Assembly (NCBI GenBank): GCA_003142375.1
Contig: PLME01000013.1
Location: forward strand, 27,929-83,754
DNA length: 55,826 nucleotides
Reading direction: 5' to 3'
Origin: Dehalococcoidia bacterium
Lineage (GTDB): Bacteria; Chloroflexota; Dehalococcoidia; GIF9; UBA5629
Shown here: positions 1 through 7,641 of the stretch, in pieces
How positions within the stretch are numbered: position 1 is the first letter of the stretch
Layout of the letters: each line of letters starts with the position of its first letter
Translations under genes and position numbers: made by a program
The notes under the pieces: generated by a model
What the model was told of the DNA's origin: nothing
Databases searched by the model: none
The model's input: the letters and a program-made list of their open reading frames with translations, nothing else

Positions 1-104
1 TTGGTGAACTCCTCGTCGATGTGGCCGCGGATATAGGCGCCGTCCACCGACCAGACTGCGAAATCGCCGCGCTCATCGAGCTTCTTTATGTAGGGAGCTT
101 TCAT
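1..104 (-). CDS. Conserved hypothetical protein, N-terminal fragment (cut by window edge)
   Basis: Only the first 34 or so codons are in the window. The reading begins MKAPYIKKLDERGDF and continues through VWSVDGAYIRGHIDEEFTN. An ATG at 104 is preceded, about 7 bases away, by a strong ribosome site (GGAGGG), so this is a genuine gene start rather than a chance frame. It lies 39 bases downstream of the phosphate transporter on the same strand and may be co-transcribed with it. The VDG-x-Y-[IV]-R ... DEEFTN pattern resembles small conserved proteins of unknown function; I cannot assign a role from the fragment. Confidence 0.6.
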   Translation of the reverse strand, partial: MKAPYIKKLDERGDFAVWSVDGAYIRGHIDEEFT

Positions 105-143
105 ACCTTACCCTCCATTCACTATTATAGCCTGTAAAGTAAA

Positions 144-1142
144 CTAAAAGTGAAACAGGCTCAGGAGAAAATAGATGGTGCCGGAGATGATGGCGGCTCC
201 GGGGATGGTTAGAAGCCAGGCCCAGACTATACGCAGGGTCACACCCCAGTTGACTGCCGTCCAGCGGTTGGCAGTGCCTACACCGGATACAGCCCCGGTG
301 ATTACGTGCGTGGTGCTGACCGGGACGCCCAGGTGAGTGGCCAGGAAAATGGCCCCGGCGCCGCCGGTCTCAGCGCAGAAACCGTCGATCGGCCTCAGCC
401 GTGTTATCTTTTGACCCATGGTCTTGACGATGCGCCAGCCTCCCGTCAGAGTCCCTATAGCGATAGCGGTATAGGCCAGCAGGACTACCCACAAAGGTAT
501 ATGGAACTCGTGTATATAACCTGCTGTCAGGAGGAGGCTGGTAACAACACCCATGGTCTTCTGTGCATCATTGCCGCCGTGGCCCAGGCTGTAGAGGGCG
601 GCGGAAAAAAGCTGCATAACACGCGACCATTTATTGACATTGCCAGGGCTTTGCTTGTGAAAGAGCCACGATGTGATGATCTTGAGCACAAAGCCCAGGG
701 CCAGCCCGATGGCCGGCGCCAGTATAATGAACATCAGAGTCAGGTACCAACCGGACGGGATGATTGCGCCGAAGCCACTTTTGACGATGGCCGCCCCGGC
801 ATATCCTCCGATCAGGGCGTGAGAGGAGCTGCTGGGCAGTCCCAAATACCAGGTGATCAAATTCCAGCATATAGCGCCGATCAACGCCGCCAAGATCACA
901 GTCTCGTTGATGGCGGAGATGTTAATCATACCCTTGCCGATTGTCTCAGCCACGGCAGTGCCGAATATCAGGAAGGCGGCAAAATTGAAAAAAGCCGCCC
1001 ATATGACGGCGAACCTGGGCGGGAGGACGCGGGTTGAGACGATGGTGGCTATGGAGTTGGCGGCATCGTGCATGCCGTTGGTGAAATCAAAAACGAGGGC
1101 GATGAGGATGATGAAGCCAATAAAAATTAGGTGTAAATCCAT
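144..1142 (-). CDS. pit: PiT-family inorganic phosphate transporter
   Basis: Predicted low-affinity inorganic phosphate permease of the inner membrane; the family co-transports phosphate with a cation (H+ or Na+). The 332-residue protein is almost wholly hydrophobic and shows the duplicated family signature: GMHDAANSIATIVSTR near residue 23 and GHGGNDAQKTMGVV near residue 190, the two halves of the PiT repeat. The length fits bacterial members. A DUF47/PhoU-like partner often accompanies pit, but none is seen here; the gene downstream on the same strand is an unknown small protein. It is divergent from the MFS gene at 1310, sharing a 167-base intergenic region. The family is secure; the ion used is not visible. 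Confidence 0.93.
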   Translation of the reverse strand: MDLHLIFIGFIILIALVFDFTNGMHDAANSIATIVSTRVLPPRFAVIWAAFFNFAAFLIFGTAVAETIGKGMINISAINETVILAALIGAICWNLITWYLGLPSSSSHALIGGYAGAAIVKSGFGAIIPSGWYLTLMFIILAPAIGLALGFVLKIITSWLFHKQSPGNVNKWSRVMQLFSAALYSLGHGGNDAQKTMGVVTSLLLTAGYIHEFHIPLWVVLLAYTAIAIGTLTGGWRIVKTMGQKITRLRPIDGFCAETGGAGAIFLATHLGVPVSTTHVITGAVSGVGTANRWTAVNWGVTLRIVWAWLLTIPGAAIISGTIYFLLSLFHF

Positions 1143-1309
1143 CAGGCGGCTATAAAATCAACGTATATTCCCGGGGACTAATTATATATTTTCCCACCCA
1201 AAAAGTATTATAATAGCTCGTTTCAATTTGCACAGCTATGAAGTGGCTGGCTTCAAAAGTGGGTTTATCCTTGTGAGCGGGGACATCGAATCGTAAAAGG
1301 AGGTTGACC

Positions 1310-2527
1310 GTGGAGCAGCAATACAAGGTTTACAGCTACCGCTGGGTTGTCCTGGGCATCTATATGTACGTGGCGGCGCTGACACAGCTATACTGGCTCA
1401 ATTTTGCCGCTATCGACACCTATATCGAAGACCTGCTCAAGATACCTGCCAGCGACGTTCAATGGTTCACCCTGATTTTCCCGCTGGTGCAGGTGATACT
1501 CACCATCCCGGCCGGGATCATCATCGATAAGATCGGCTTTAAATGGGGCGTCGGCATAGGCGCAATCTTCACCGGCCTGTTCGCTCTGCTGCGGGTGATC
1601 AACCCGTCATCGTTCGTGATGCTGCTGATCGCACAGGGCGGCATTTCCATCGGCCAACCCTTCATCCTCAATGGCGTAACCAAGCTGGCAACCGTCTGGT
1701 TCTCGCCCAAAGAGGAGGCAACCGCCGTGGGGCTGGGTTCGCTGGCCCTCTTCGTAGGCATGATGGTGGCCCTGGGATTGACCCCTTCGCTGGTGCAGGA
1801 TATGGGGTTCAGTCCGATGCTGTGGATCTACGGTATAGCGGGCCTGATTGGCGCTCTGGCATTTATATTCTTGATCAAGCCGCATCCGCTGACGCCTGCG
1901 CGGGCGCCGGAGCAGGACCAGTCGGAGGTTAAATGGGGCGGCATGGGGGTCATCCTGAGGAACAGGAATTTCCTCCTGTTGGGGTTTGTCGCTTTGATCG
2001 GCATAGGTGTTTTCAACGGCCTGGCAACCTGGCTGGAGAAGATACTACACGATATGCACGGCATCGCCCTGACCGATGCGGGCAACGTATCGGCGTTGCT
2101 GATTTTCGGCGGTTTGATAGGCTGCTTTGTTGTTCCCCTGATCTCGGACAAGATCGGACGCAGGAAGCCCTTCCTGTTGCTGGCGCCGCTGGTCGGGGCT
2201 ATATGTATTACAGCCCTTATATTTATCCGGGGCTATACGGCCAATATGATCAACGGCATAGTGATGGGGTTCTTCCTTATCTCCGCTCTGCCCATCATGC
2301 TCACCATGTCGGCCGAGATGACCGGGCCCAAGTATGCCGGCGTATCGGTCGGCTACCTGCAGCTTTTGGGCAATATAGCCGCGGTGATACTGGTGCCTAC
2401 CATGGAGGGGCTGAACTCAGCCACAGGCCAGTTTACCCTACCGCTGGTCATGCTGGTCGTATTGCTGCTGATATCCTTCACTATTGCTTTCTGGATACGC
2501 GATACCCATCCCGGAGCTGCTGCTTAG
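1310..2527 (+). CDS. MFS transporter, FLVCR-like
   Basis: Major facilitator superfamily permease of 405 residues with about 12 membrane segments. The opening YRWVVLGIYMYV, followed by QLYWLNFAAI, and the later block QPFILNGVTKLATVWF with an ExATAVG stretch, resembles the FLVCR group of the superfamily. Eukaryotic FLVCR proteins move haem or choline; the substrate of bacterial members is not established, so none is assigned. The start is taken as GTG at 1310 because AAAGGAGG at 1295-1302 is then 7 bases away; the in-frame TTG at 1304 would be too close. A central hydrophilic loop lies around residues 195-210, as usual in MFS proteins. It converges on the membrane protein ending at 2547. Confidence 0.85.
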   Translation: MEQQYKVYSYRWVVLGIYMYVAALTQLYWLNFAAIDTYIEDLLKIPASDVQWFTLIFPLVQVILTIPAGIIIDKIGFKWGVGIGAIFTGLFALLRVINPSSFVMLLIAQGGISIGQPFILNGVTKLATVWFSPKEEATAVGLGSLALFVGMMVALGLTPSLVQDMGFSPMLWIYGIAGLIGALAFIFLIKPHPLTPARAPEQDQSEVKWGGMGVILRNRNFLLLGFVALIGIGVFNGLATWLEKILHDMHGIALTDAGNVSALLIFGGLIGCFVVPLISDKIGRRKPFLLLAPLVGAICITALIFIRGYTANMINGIVMGFFLISALPIMLTMSAEMTGPKYAGVSVGYLQLLGNIAAVILVPTMEGLNSATGQFTLPLVMLVVLLLISFTIAFWIRDTHPGAAA

Positions 2528-2546
2528 ATACGGCGCCGGGTCTTCG

Positions 2547-3026
2547 CTAAGACTGCAGCTGCTTTTTGGACATTCCGAGCAGCAGGCATCCGGTGATGCC
2601 CAGTGCTAGTGCTACTATCAGCATAAAGCCACCCGCGCCCTCGGCGATGGTGGTCACGCCCAGTCCCAGCACACCCATATACAAGTAGTTTTCAAGGTTT
2701 AAGGCCTGTGCGTATTTCAGATGCTCCGGGTTGGTGGGATCATATTTCCCTCCCGCCATCAAGGCGCCATATGAAGGGGATATCAAATGCCGGTGGCCCC
2801 GGACGGTATCGGCGGCGATCTGCGCCGTCTCGGCGTTTTGTATCACCAGTCCCGAGTTGGGTCCCGTGATGCCCAGTGCAGAAAGGGTGATATTCTCCGT
2901 GCGCATGGCGCTCTCGATAAACAGCTGCTTGCTGAATCCCTCGTATAAAAATGCCGCCCCCATGGATAGGGCGGCTACTGCCAGTAAAATCAATATAATG
3001 CCGGAAACCCGCAATTTCATGCTCAT
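2547..3026 (-). CDS. Hypothetical membrane protein with two terminal transmembrane segments
   Basis: A 159-residue protein with one hydrophobic segment at residues 7-29 and another around 122-148, ending in a short basic tail. The roughly 90 residues between are polar and probably face outside the membrane (IQNAETAQIAADTVRGHRHL and a YAQALNLENYLYMG stretch). AGGAGG sits 7 bases before the ATG, supporting this start. I recognise no family with confidence; proteins of this layout are often called hypothetical or mis-labelled as dioxygenase subunits. It stands alone between a convergent MFS gene and the terminator of the next minus-strand gene. Confidence 0.7.
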   Translation of the reverse strand: MSMKLRVSGIILILLAVAALSMGAAFLYEGFSKQLFIESAMRTENITLSALGITGPNSGLVIQNAETAQIAADTVRGHRHLISPSYGALMAGGKYDPTNPEHLKYAQALNLENYLYMGVLGLGVTTIAEGAGGFMLIVALALGITGCLLLGMSKKQLQS

Positions 3027-3103
3027 TTTATGCCTCCTGGTTTAATTATAGTGGGGATAAGGGCGGGCGGGTAAATCGCATTGGTCTGCCGGTCAGGATA
3101 TGG

Positions 3104-3150
3104 AAAAGGCCAGGAGCGATTTACAGCATTTCTGTAAATCACTCCTGGCC
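3104..3150 (-). terminator. Rho-independent terminator after the Ig-repeat lipoprotein gene
   Basis: A 19-bp inverted repeat (arms 3108-3126 and 3132-3150, 5-base loop) with a single non-Watson-Crick position that becomes a G-U pair in the minus-strand RNA. On the minus strand the stem is followed directly by TTTT. It lies about 60 bases beyond the stop of the minus-strand gene at 3211, the expected place for its terminator. Confidence 0.85.
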
Positions 3151-3210
3151 AACATAGTGATCGAAAACTTCTACTTCGAACTGGAGCTGTTCAAGCCCCG
3201 GTATAACCGC

Positions 3211-4644
3211 TTATTGTGGAAGCGAATAGGTTACCTTGAGTACGGCAGTTGCCATACAGACCTGATCGACTATGCCGTCCCAGTTGGTTTGTGTGAAAAA
3301 CTTCAATTTAAACTGACAGCGACCTTGTCCGTTCGATAGCAATCGGTGGACAATATTGTTCCCTGCACTGTCCAGAGTGACATCCAACTGAAGAGGGGAA
3401 CCAGATAAATCGTTCACTCTCATACTCCCCACCATTGCAGTAGGGAAGCCATAGCTCAATGCGCCCATATTGGCTGAAGGACCGTACTGGGTCTGGTATA
3501 CTTCCAATGCACCCATATTTCCATAGCCTGAAACAGTGTAAGAAGGGTTGCCCGATATCGAATAACCGCCTAAATCCAGCACTACATTTTCAATAATAGC
3601 GTTGGCCGGTATCGATGATATATCGAAGCTGAGGAAGGCACTGCTGGGGAGATTCTGTGCGGTATCGCCAGCGCAGACGTTGCTGGACTCGGTGTATGTC
3701 TGACCGTTCTTAACCAGGGAGCCACTTTCTGAAGGTGACAGCGACAGGACCACAGGCTGCCCACCCTGTGATGGTTGAGTCTGCCCCACAACAACTACTA
3801 ATGTCTGTATCACCCAGTTGCCACTCGAATCCATGGCCTTGAGTGTATAATTTGTCGTCGATGCAGGCGATACAACACTGGTGCCTGAGCTGTTCACAGT
3901 AGTGTTGTTAAGCGAAACCTGCTGTGCGCCGCCGACATTCCAGCTAAGCGTTGTCGACCCGCCTGATGAGATCACGTCCGGGCTGGCTAAAAATGAATTA
4001 ATCCAGGGTGAACCTGACTGAGTAGGGCTGCCCGGTACCGCAACCGTAGCTGAAGCAGTAGTACTGCCTGCTGCGTTGCTTGCAGTGAGAATAAATGCGG
4101 TAGTTACGTTTCCCATGGTCATAACGCCCGAACCGCTAACTGGATCGACACTGCCTATATAGGGATAGATCGATACAGAGGAAGCGTTCGATATATTCCA
4201 GCTAAGAGTCGATGCTCCACCTGAAGACACACTTGTGGGAGATGCCGTAAAGGAGTTTACCACGGGGAGTACGGACGCCGGAGCTGTGCCGGAGATATTT
4301 ACCTTTGCTGTGGCGATGGTCTGACCGAATGGATTGGTGGCGGTCATGGTGTAGGTAGTCGTGGATGAAGGTGTGGATGAAGGGATAACCCAGCGGGAAC
4401 CGCTCGTAGCCACAGAACCTTCACCGTTATCTATGGTAGCGGACATTGCGCCGACCGCCGACCAGCTTAACAGGGTCCTCTGGCCTGCAGCGACCGTATT
4501 CGGGTTGGCGCTGAAATTAGTGATAACGGGAAGCGGCCCCGTGACAGTCACTGAAGAAGTGGGAGAAGTGGGAGAAGACGGTATGTAAATGCAACCGGAC
4601 AAAACTATGAGTAAGAGTAATAGTATTGATGAGAACCTTTTCAT
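3211..4644 (-). CDS. Secreted lipoprotein with three Ig-like repeats
   Basis: A 477-residue predicted lipoprotein. The signal peptide ends in the lipobox LSGC, with Cys18 as the lipidated residue. A Ser/Thr/Pro-rich linker is followed by three related beta-sandwich repeats (about residues 36-118, 127-205 and 213-290), each of the form NSFxAxPxxxxxGxxxxLSWxxxxAxxxxI and ending in a TTYTLxAxN-like strand. The C-terminal 180 residues are a different, Ser/Gly-rich beta domain containing LSFDISSIPANAIIENVVLDL, reminiscent of carbohydrate-binding or stalk domains. GGAGGT precedes the ATG by 6 bases. A strong terminator follows. The repeat is shared with the lipoprotein at 52046. Likely displayed on the cell surface; ligand unknown. 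Confidence 0.85.
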   Translation of the reverse strand: MKRFSSILLLLLIVLSGCIYIPSSPTSPTSSVTVTGPLPVITNFSANPNTVAAGQRTLLSWSAVGAMSATIDNGEGSVATSGSRWVIPSSTPSSTTTYTMTATNPFGQTIATAKVNISGTAPASVLPVVNSFTASPTSVSSGGASTLSWNISNASSVSIYPYIGSVDPVSGSGVMTMGNVTTAFILTASNAAGSTTASATVAVPGSPTQSGSPWINSFLASPDVISSGGSTTLSWNVGGAQQVSLNNTTVNSSGTSVVSPASTTNYTLKAMDSSGNWVIQTLVVVVGQTQPSQGGQPVVLSLSPSESGSLVKNGQTYTESSNVCAGDTAQNLPSSAFLSFDISSIPANAIIENVVLDLGGYSISGNPSYTVSGYGNMGALEVYQTQYGPSANMGALSYGFPTAMVGSMRVNDLSGSPLQLDVTLDSAGNNIVHRLLSNGQGRCQFKLKFFTQTNWDGIVDQVCMATAVLKVTYSLPQ

Positions 4645-4752
4645 TTGTGTACCTCCACTTTAAATTAATTTAAACGTATGTTGTCTACCATTTTCGCGAC
4701 CTGACATTATCCTTCTTTGGCTAGGGTAAAACCTATATCAGGGATTTGCTGA

Positions 4753-4911
4753 CTAAAAAAGATGAAAAACTCTGCGTAGCAGCCATATAATGACGAGAAT
4801 AACACCTATAACAAGTGCTATATAGATCAGAGAGCCTAGAGAAGGGAGGGCGAATAAACCCAGCAACCATAATACCAGTAGAATGATGCCAATAATTAGT
4901 AAGATATCTAT
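4753..4911 (-). CDS. Small hydrophobic protein, lmo0937-like, with an apparent AUA start
   Basis: A 52-residue reading frame of two membrane segments (DILLIIGIILLVLWLLGLF, then IYIALVIGVILVIIWLL) ending in RRVFHLF. Layout and composition match the widespread lmo0937-type small membrane proteins, whose function is unknown. AAAGGAGG lies 6 bases before the first codon, but that codon is ATA rather than ATG, GTG or TTG. The frame is closed upstream by a TAA five codons earlier, and the next conventional start (TTG) is about 15 codons in. Either AUA is used as start, or an ATG has mutated. The gene is isolated between the lipoprotein and the AlkD-like gene. Confidence 0.6.
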   Translation of the reverse strand: MDILLIIGIILLVLWLLGLFALPSLGSLIYIALVIGVILVIIWLLRRVFHLF

Positions 4912-5247
4912 GCTACACCTCCTTTACCCTTGAATATTTTAGTTTTCAAATATGATAACGATAGCGGCGTTTTCTTTTCCGTTAGCAATCTTCCAATAAA
5001 GCTCCACCCGCCATATCTTAGATGGGCTTTCCCACATCAACCTGCGGTGACTTGATTTCAGGGCGGACCATCTTTTAATTAATTTTAAGGCCGCAAGCAT
5101 TGCGAAGTTATAGACTTAGTAGGATAAAAGTTAAGAAGTTATGACATTTTGAGCAAAAGAACCTGCACAGTCTTGGGCTTTTGGTAATAGCATGCTCATC
5201 GGAAACGCCTGATGAAATTATTTACGCGGAAGAATTCTACCCGCAGC
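4912..5247. other. Intergenic stretch without a recognisable gene
   Basis: About 335 bases between the small membrane protein and the AlkD-like gene. It is moderately AT-rich. I see no coding frame with a ribosome site, no RNA gene and no long inverted repeat. It probably includes the promoter of the minus-strand small protein near 4930-5000, but no convincing -35/-10 pair stands out. Confidence 0.4.
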
Positions 5248-5925
5248 TCAATATTTCAGCCGGGCCAGTATCTTCTCGTCCGTCAGCTCCCGCAGGGCGT
5301 CGGAAGCTATCCAGAGGGCGCTTTTGGAGTCCTGTTTTCGGATACGCTCCGCTGCTTCTACAGCCAGTTTATTTAAACGGCGGTTGCGTTTGCCAATTTG
5401 CCGCAGCGCCCAGTTGACTGCCTTTTTGACATAATTGCGTTCGTCTCCTGATTCGCGCTCGATCGCCCGCATAAATACTTCGAACCGCTCATCGGGCGCC
5501 TGCTTATCGCCAACAGTCAGGCAGGCCATGAGGGCAAAGCCCGCCCGTTTGACGAACTCCTCGGGACGGACGGACCATTCCAGTGCCTTATCAAAAGCGA
5601 TGGAAGTCTTAGAGAACAGATTGAGACAGACCTGGTCGCAAACGTCCCACGAGTCGAAGTCCTTCACCCAGCTATCCGTCTGCTTTGAGGTGACCAGCCC
5701 GGGATCGTCTACCATGCCAGCCAGTATGCGGGCCTCGTGTATGCCGGAGTCCCACAGTTCCAGTGCGAGGGCGTGGTCCTTGCCGGACTGCCTGGCCAGC
5801 CTGCGCAGATTGGGAATGGAGACGCCTAACGCGTTATGCGGGTTGATGCCGTACCTGGCCATGCCCTTGACGTTCTCGGGCCTGTACAGGGCTCTCAGGG
5901 TGTCGAGGACCTCGTTCAAATCCAT
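5248..5925 (-). CDS. AlkD-like DNA alkylation repair protein
   Basis: A 225-residue member of the AlkC/AlkD HEAT-like-repeat DNA glycosylase superfamily, which removes alkylated bases while wrapping the duplex. Supporting blocks are MARYGINPHNALGVSIPNLR near the N-terminus, ELWDSGIHEARILAGMV, and DSWDVCDQVC, whose Trp-Asp pair corresponds to the conserved catalytic region. They are followed by EEFVKRAGFALMACL and YVKKAVNWALRQIGKRN. I start at ATG 5925 (MDLNEVLDTLRAL), which gives the family's usual N-terminus; an upstream in-frame TTG at 5970 would add 15 residues. Neither start has a clear ribosome site. Divergent from the serpin gene. Confidence 0.88.
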   Translation of the reverse strand: MDLNEVLDTLRALYRPENVKGMARYGINPHNALGVSIPNLRRLARQSGKDHALALELWDSGIHEARILAGMVDDPGLVTSKQTDSWVKDFDSWDVCDQVCLNLFSKTSIAFDKALEWSVRPEEFVKRAGFALMACLTVGDKQAPDERFEVFMRAIERESGDERNYVKKAVNWALRQIGKRNRRLNKLAVEAAERIRKQDSKSALWIASDALRELTDEKILARLKY

Positions 5926-6108
5926 ATGTACAGACGACAAAATCCAGTTAATTTCGGGCGATTGTAACAACCGTTGAGATATATGTCAACGAAGGTGTAT
6001 GATAGTTAATGGCGGGTGATGAATTCAGGGCGGCGGTCTAAAACAGCTAAACTTTTGATTTATGCATCCGTTATCTATATTGTGAATGAAGCTTACAGGA
6101 GTGGGGTA

Positions 6109-7392
6109 ATGAAAACGAAGTTGCTTTCTGTGTTAGGCCTATGCATTATCCTGCTGGCAGTGCTACCGGCTTGCCAGCCTCCGGTCGCATCCGGAGATGT
6201 AGCGACATCCGACAAGCCCAGGGAGACCGTGGCAGCGGTGAACCAGGCCGACCTCTCGGCCCTGGTGGACGGCAATAATAAATTCGCCGTAGGACTTTAC
6301 CAGATGTTAAAGAACGGTGAAGGCAACCTTTTCTACTCCCCCTATAGCATATCCATGGCGCTGGCCATGACCTATGCCGGCGCAAAGGGGACCACAGCTC
6401 AGCAAATGGGGGATACACTGCATTTTACCCTGCCTCAGGACAGTCTGCATACCACTTTCAACGGTCTCGACCAGCTACTTGCGAGCCGGGGGCAGGGCGC
6501 CAAGGATAAGGAAGGGAAAAGCTTTAAGCTGAATATAGTCAACGCTATTTGGGGTCAGAAAGGCTACCAGTTCCTCTCGCAGTACCTCGATCTGCTGGCG
6601 CAGAACTATGGGGCCGGCATGAGGCTGCTGGACTTCCGCAACGCGCCGGACGCCTCACGCCTGACCATAAATAAATGGGTCGCCGATCAGACCAAGGATA
6701 AAATCCAGGACCTTATCCCTCCCGGCGCCATCGACCAATTGACCAGGCTGGTGCTTACGAACGCCATCTATTTCAATGCCGCCTGGGACAGTCCCTTCGA
6801 AAAAGGCGCCACGCAGGACGGCAAATTCTATCTTAACGATGGCAGCAGCGTGACCGTGCCCATGATGAGCCAGACGGAGAGCCTGGGCTATGCCGCCGGG
6901 AACGGCTATAAAGCCGTCGAGCTGCCTTACGACGGGCGTGAGCTTTCGATGGTGATAATTCTCCCCGACAGTGGAACCTTCAGCCAGTTTGAAAACGCGC
7001 TGACCGCCGACAAATACGGCAGCATCGTTCAAGGCCTGACCGCAAAGCAAATCGCCCTCAGCCTGCCGCGCTTCAAGTTCGATTCATCCTTCAGCCTGAA
7101 TAAGGCACTGTCGACCATGGGGATGCCGCTGGCCTTCACCGACCAGGCCGATTTCTCCGGCATGACAGGAAACCGCGACCTTTCAATCTCCGATGTTATC
7201 CACAAGGCCTTCGTCGCGGTGGATGAGTCGGGCACCGAGGCCGCCGCCGCCACCGCAGTGATAATGCGAGTCACCTCCATGCCCCTGTCGCCAACCGAAG
7301 TCAAAGTCGATCACCCCTTCATTTTCATCATACGCGATATCAAGACGGGGACGGTGCTGTTCATAGGAAGAGTGCTCAATCCGGCAAGCTAA
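6109..7392 (+). CDS. Lipoprotein serpin (serine protease inhibitor)
   Basis: A 427-residue serpin carrying a lipoprotein signal (lipobox LPAC, Cys22), so it should be anchored outside the cytoplasmic membrane. The serpin fold is complete: FYSPYSISMALAMTYAGAKG, LTNAIYFNAAWDSPF, the ELPYDGRELSMVIILP strand and the C-terminal DHPFIFIIRDIKTGTVLFIGR. The hinge GTEAAAATA is rich in small residues, as required for inhibitory serpins that insert their loop. Counting from the hinge Gly as P15 puts P1-P1 prime at Thr-Ser in RVTSM. The distal loop is about three residues longer than in antitrypsin, so this position is uncertain. ATG 6109 is chosen because it begins the signal peptide and follows an AGGAG-like site; the longer in-frame extension has no support. 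Confidence 0.94.
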   Translation: MKTKLLSVLGLCIILLAVLPACQPPVASGDVATSDKPRETVAAVNQADLSALVDGNNKFAVGLYQMLKNGEGNLFYSPYSISMALAMTYAGAKGTTAQQMGDTLHFTLPQDSLHTTFNGLDQLLASRGQGAKDKEGKSFKLNIVNAIWGQKGYQFLSQYLDLLAQNYGAGMRLLDFRNAPDASRLTINKWVADQTKDKIQDLIPPGAIDQLTRLVLTNAIYFNAAWDSPFEKGATQDGKFYLNDGSSVTVPMMSQTESLGYAAGNGYKAVELPYDGRELSMVIILPDSGTFSQFENALTADKYGSIVQGLTAKQIALSLPRFKFDSSFSLNKALSTMGMPLAFTDQADFSGMTGNRDLSISDVIHKAFVAVDESGTEAAAATAVIMRVTSMPLSPTEVKVDHPFIFIIRDIKTGTVLFIGRVLNPAS

Positions 7393-7405
7393 ATGCTAAG
7401 CTTAG

Positions 7406-7482
7406 ATCCCTCACCCCTGCCCCTCTCCCCAGGAGAGGGGATTTCTTTTTTCCAAAGAGGGGACAGGTTCCCTCTTCAACGC
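7406..7482. repeat. Dispersed palindromic repeat, family A (copy 1)
   Basis: About 77 bases built of two palindromes: a CCCCTCTCC/GGAGAGGGG hairpin and a GAGGGGACAGGTTCCCTCTT hairpin ending in CAACGC. It matches 45870-45948 in the opposite orientation and parts of 51846-52001 and 53389-53625. It lies just after the serpin stop codon, where it could also act as a transcript-end hairpin. Confidence 0.8.
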
Positions 7483-7641
7483 TTTCCCGTTCGTAATTGT
7501 TGTGAGTGTAGGCGTGTCCCATGCCACACATTTTTTCAAATAGCCCTTCATCATATACAATTGAGTTAACACGGCTGGTCAAGAGGCGGCAGTCAGAACA
7601 TCCGACTAAACAACCGGCTTAAGCGGTTTAAAGGAGATATT

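Noticed and set aside
3100-3339. 79-codon plus-strand frame in the gap after the first lipoprotein
   Set aside because: It runs through the terminator hairpin and into the antisense of the lipoprotein; no ribosome site.
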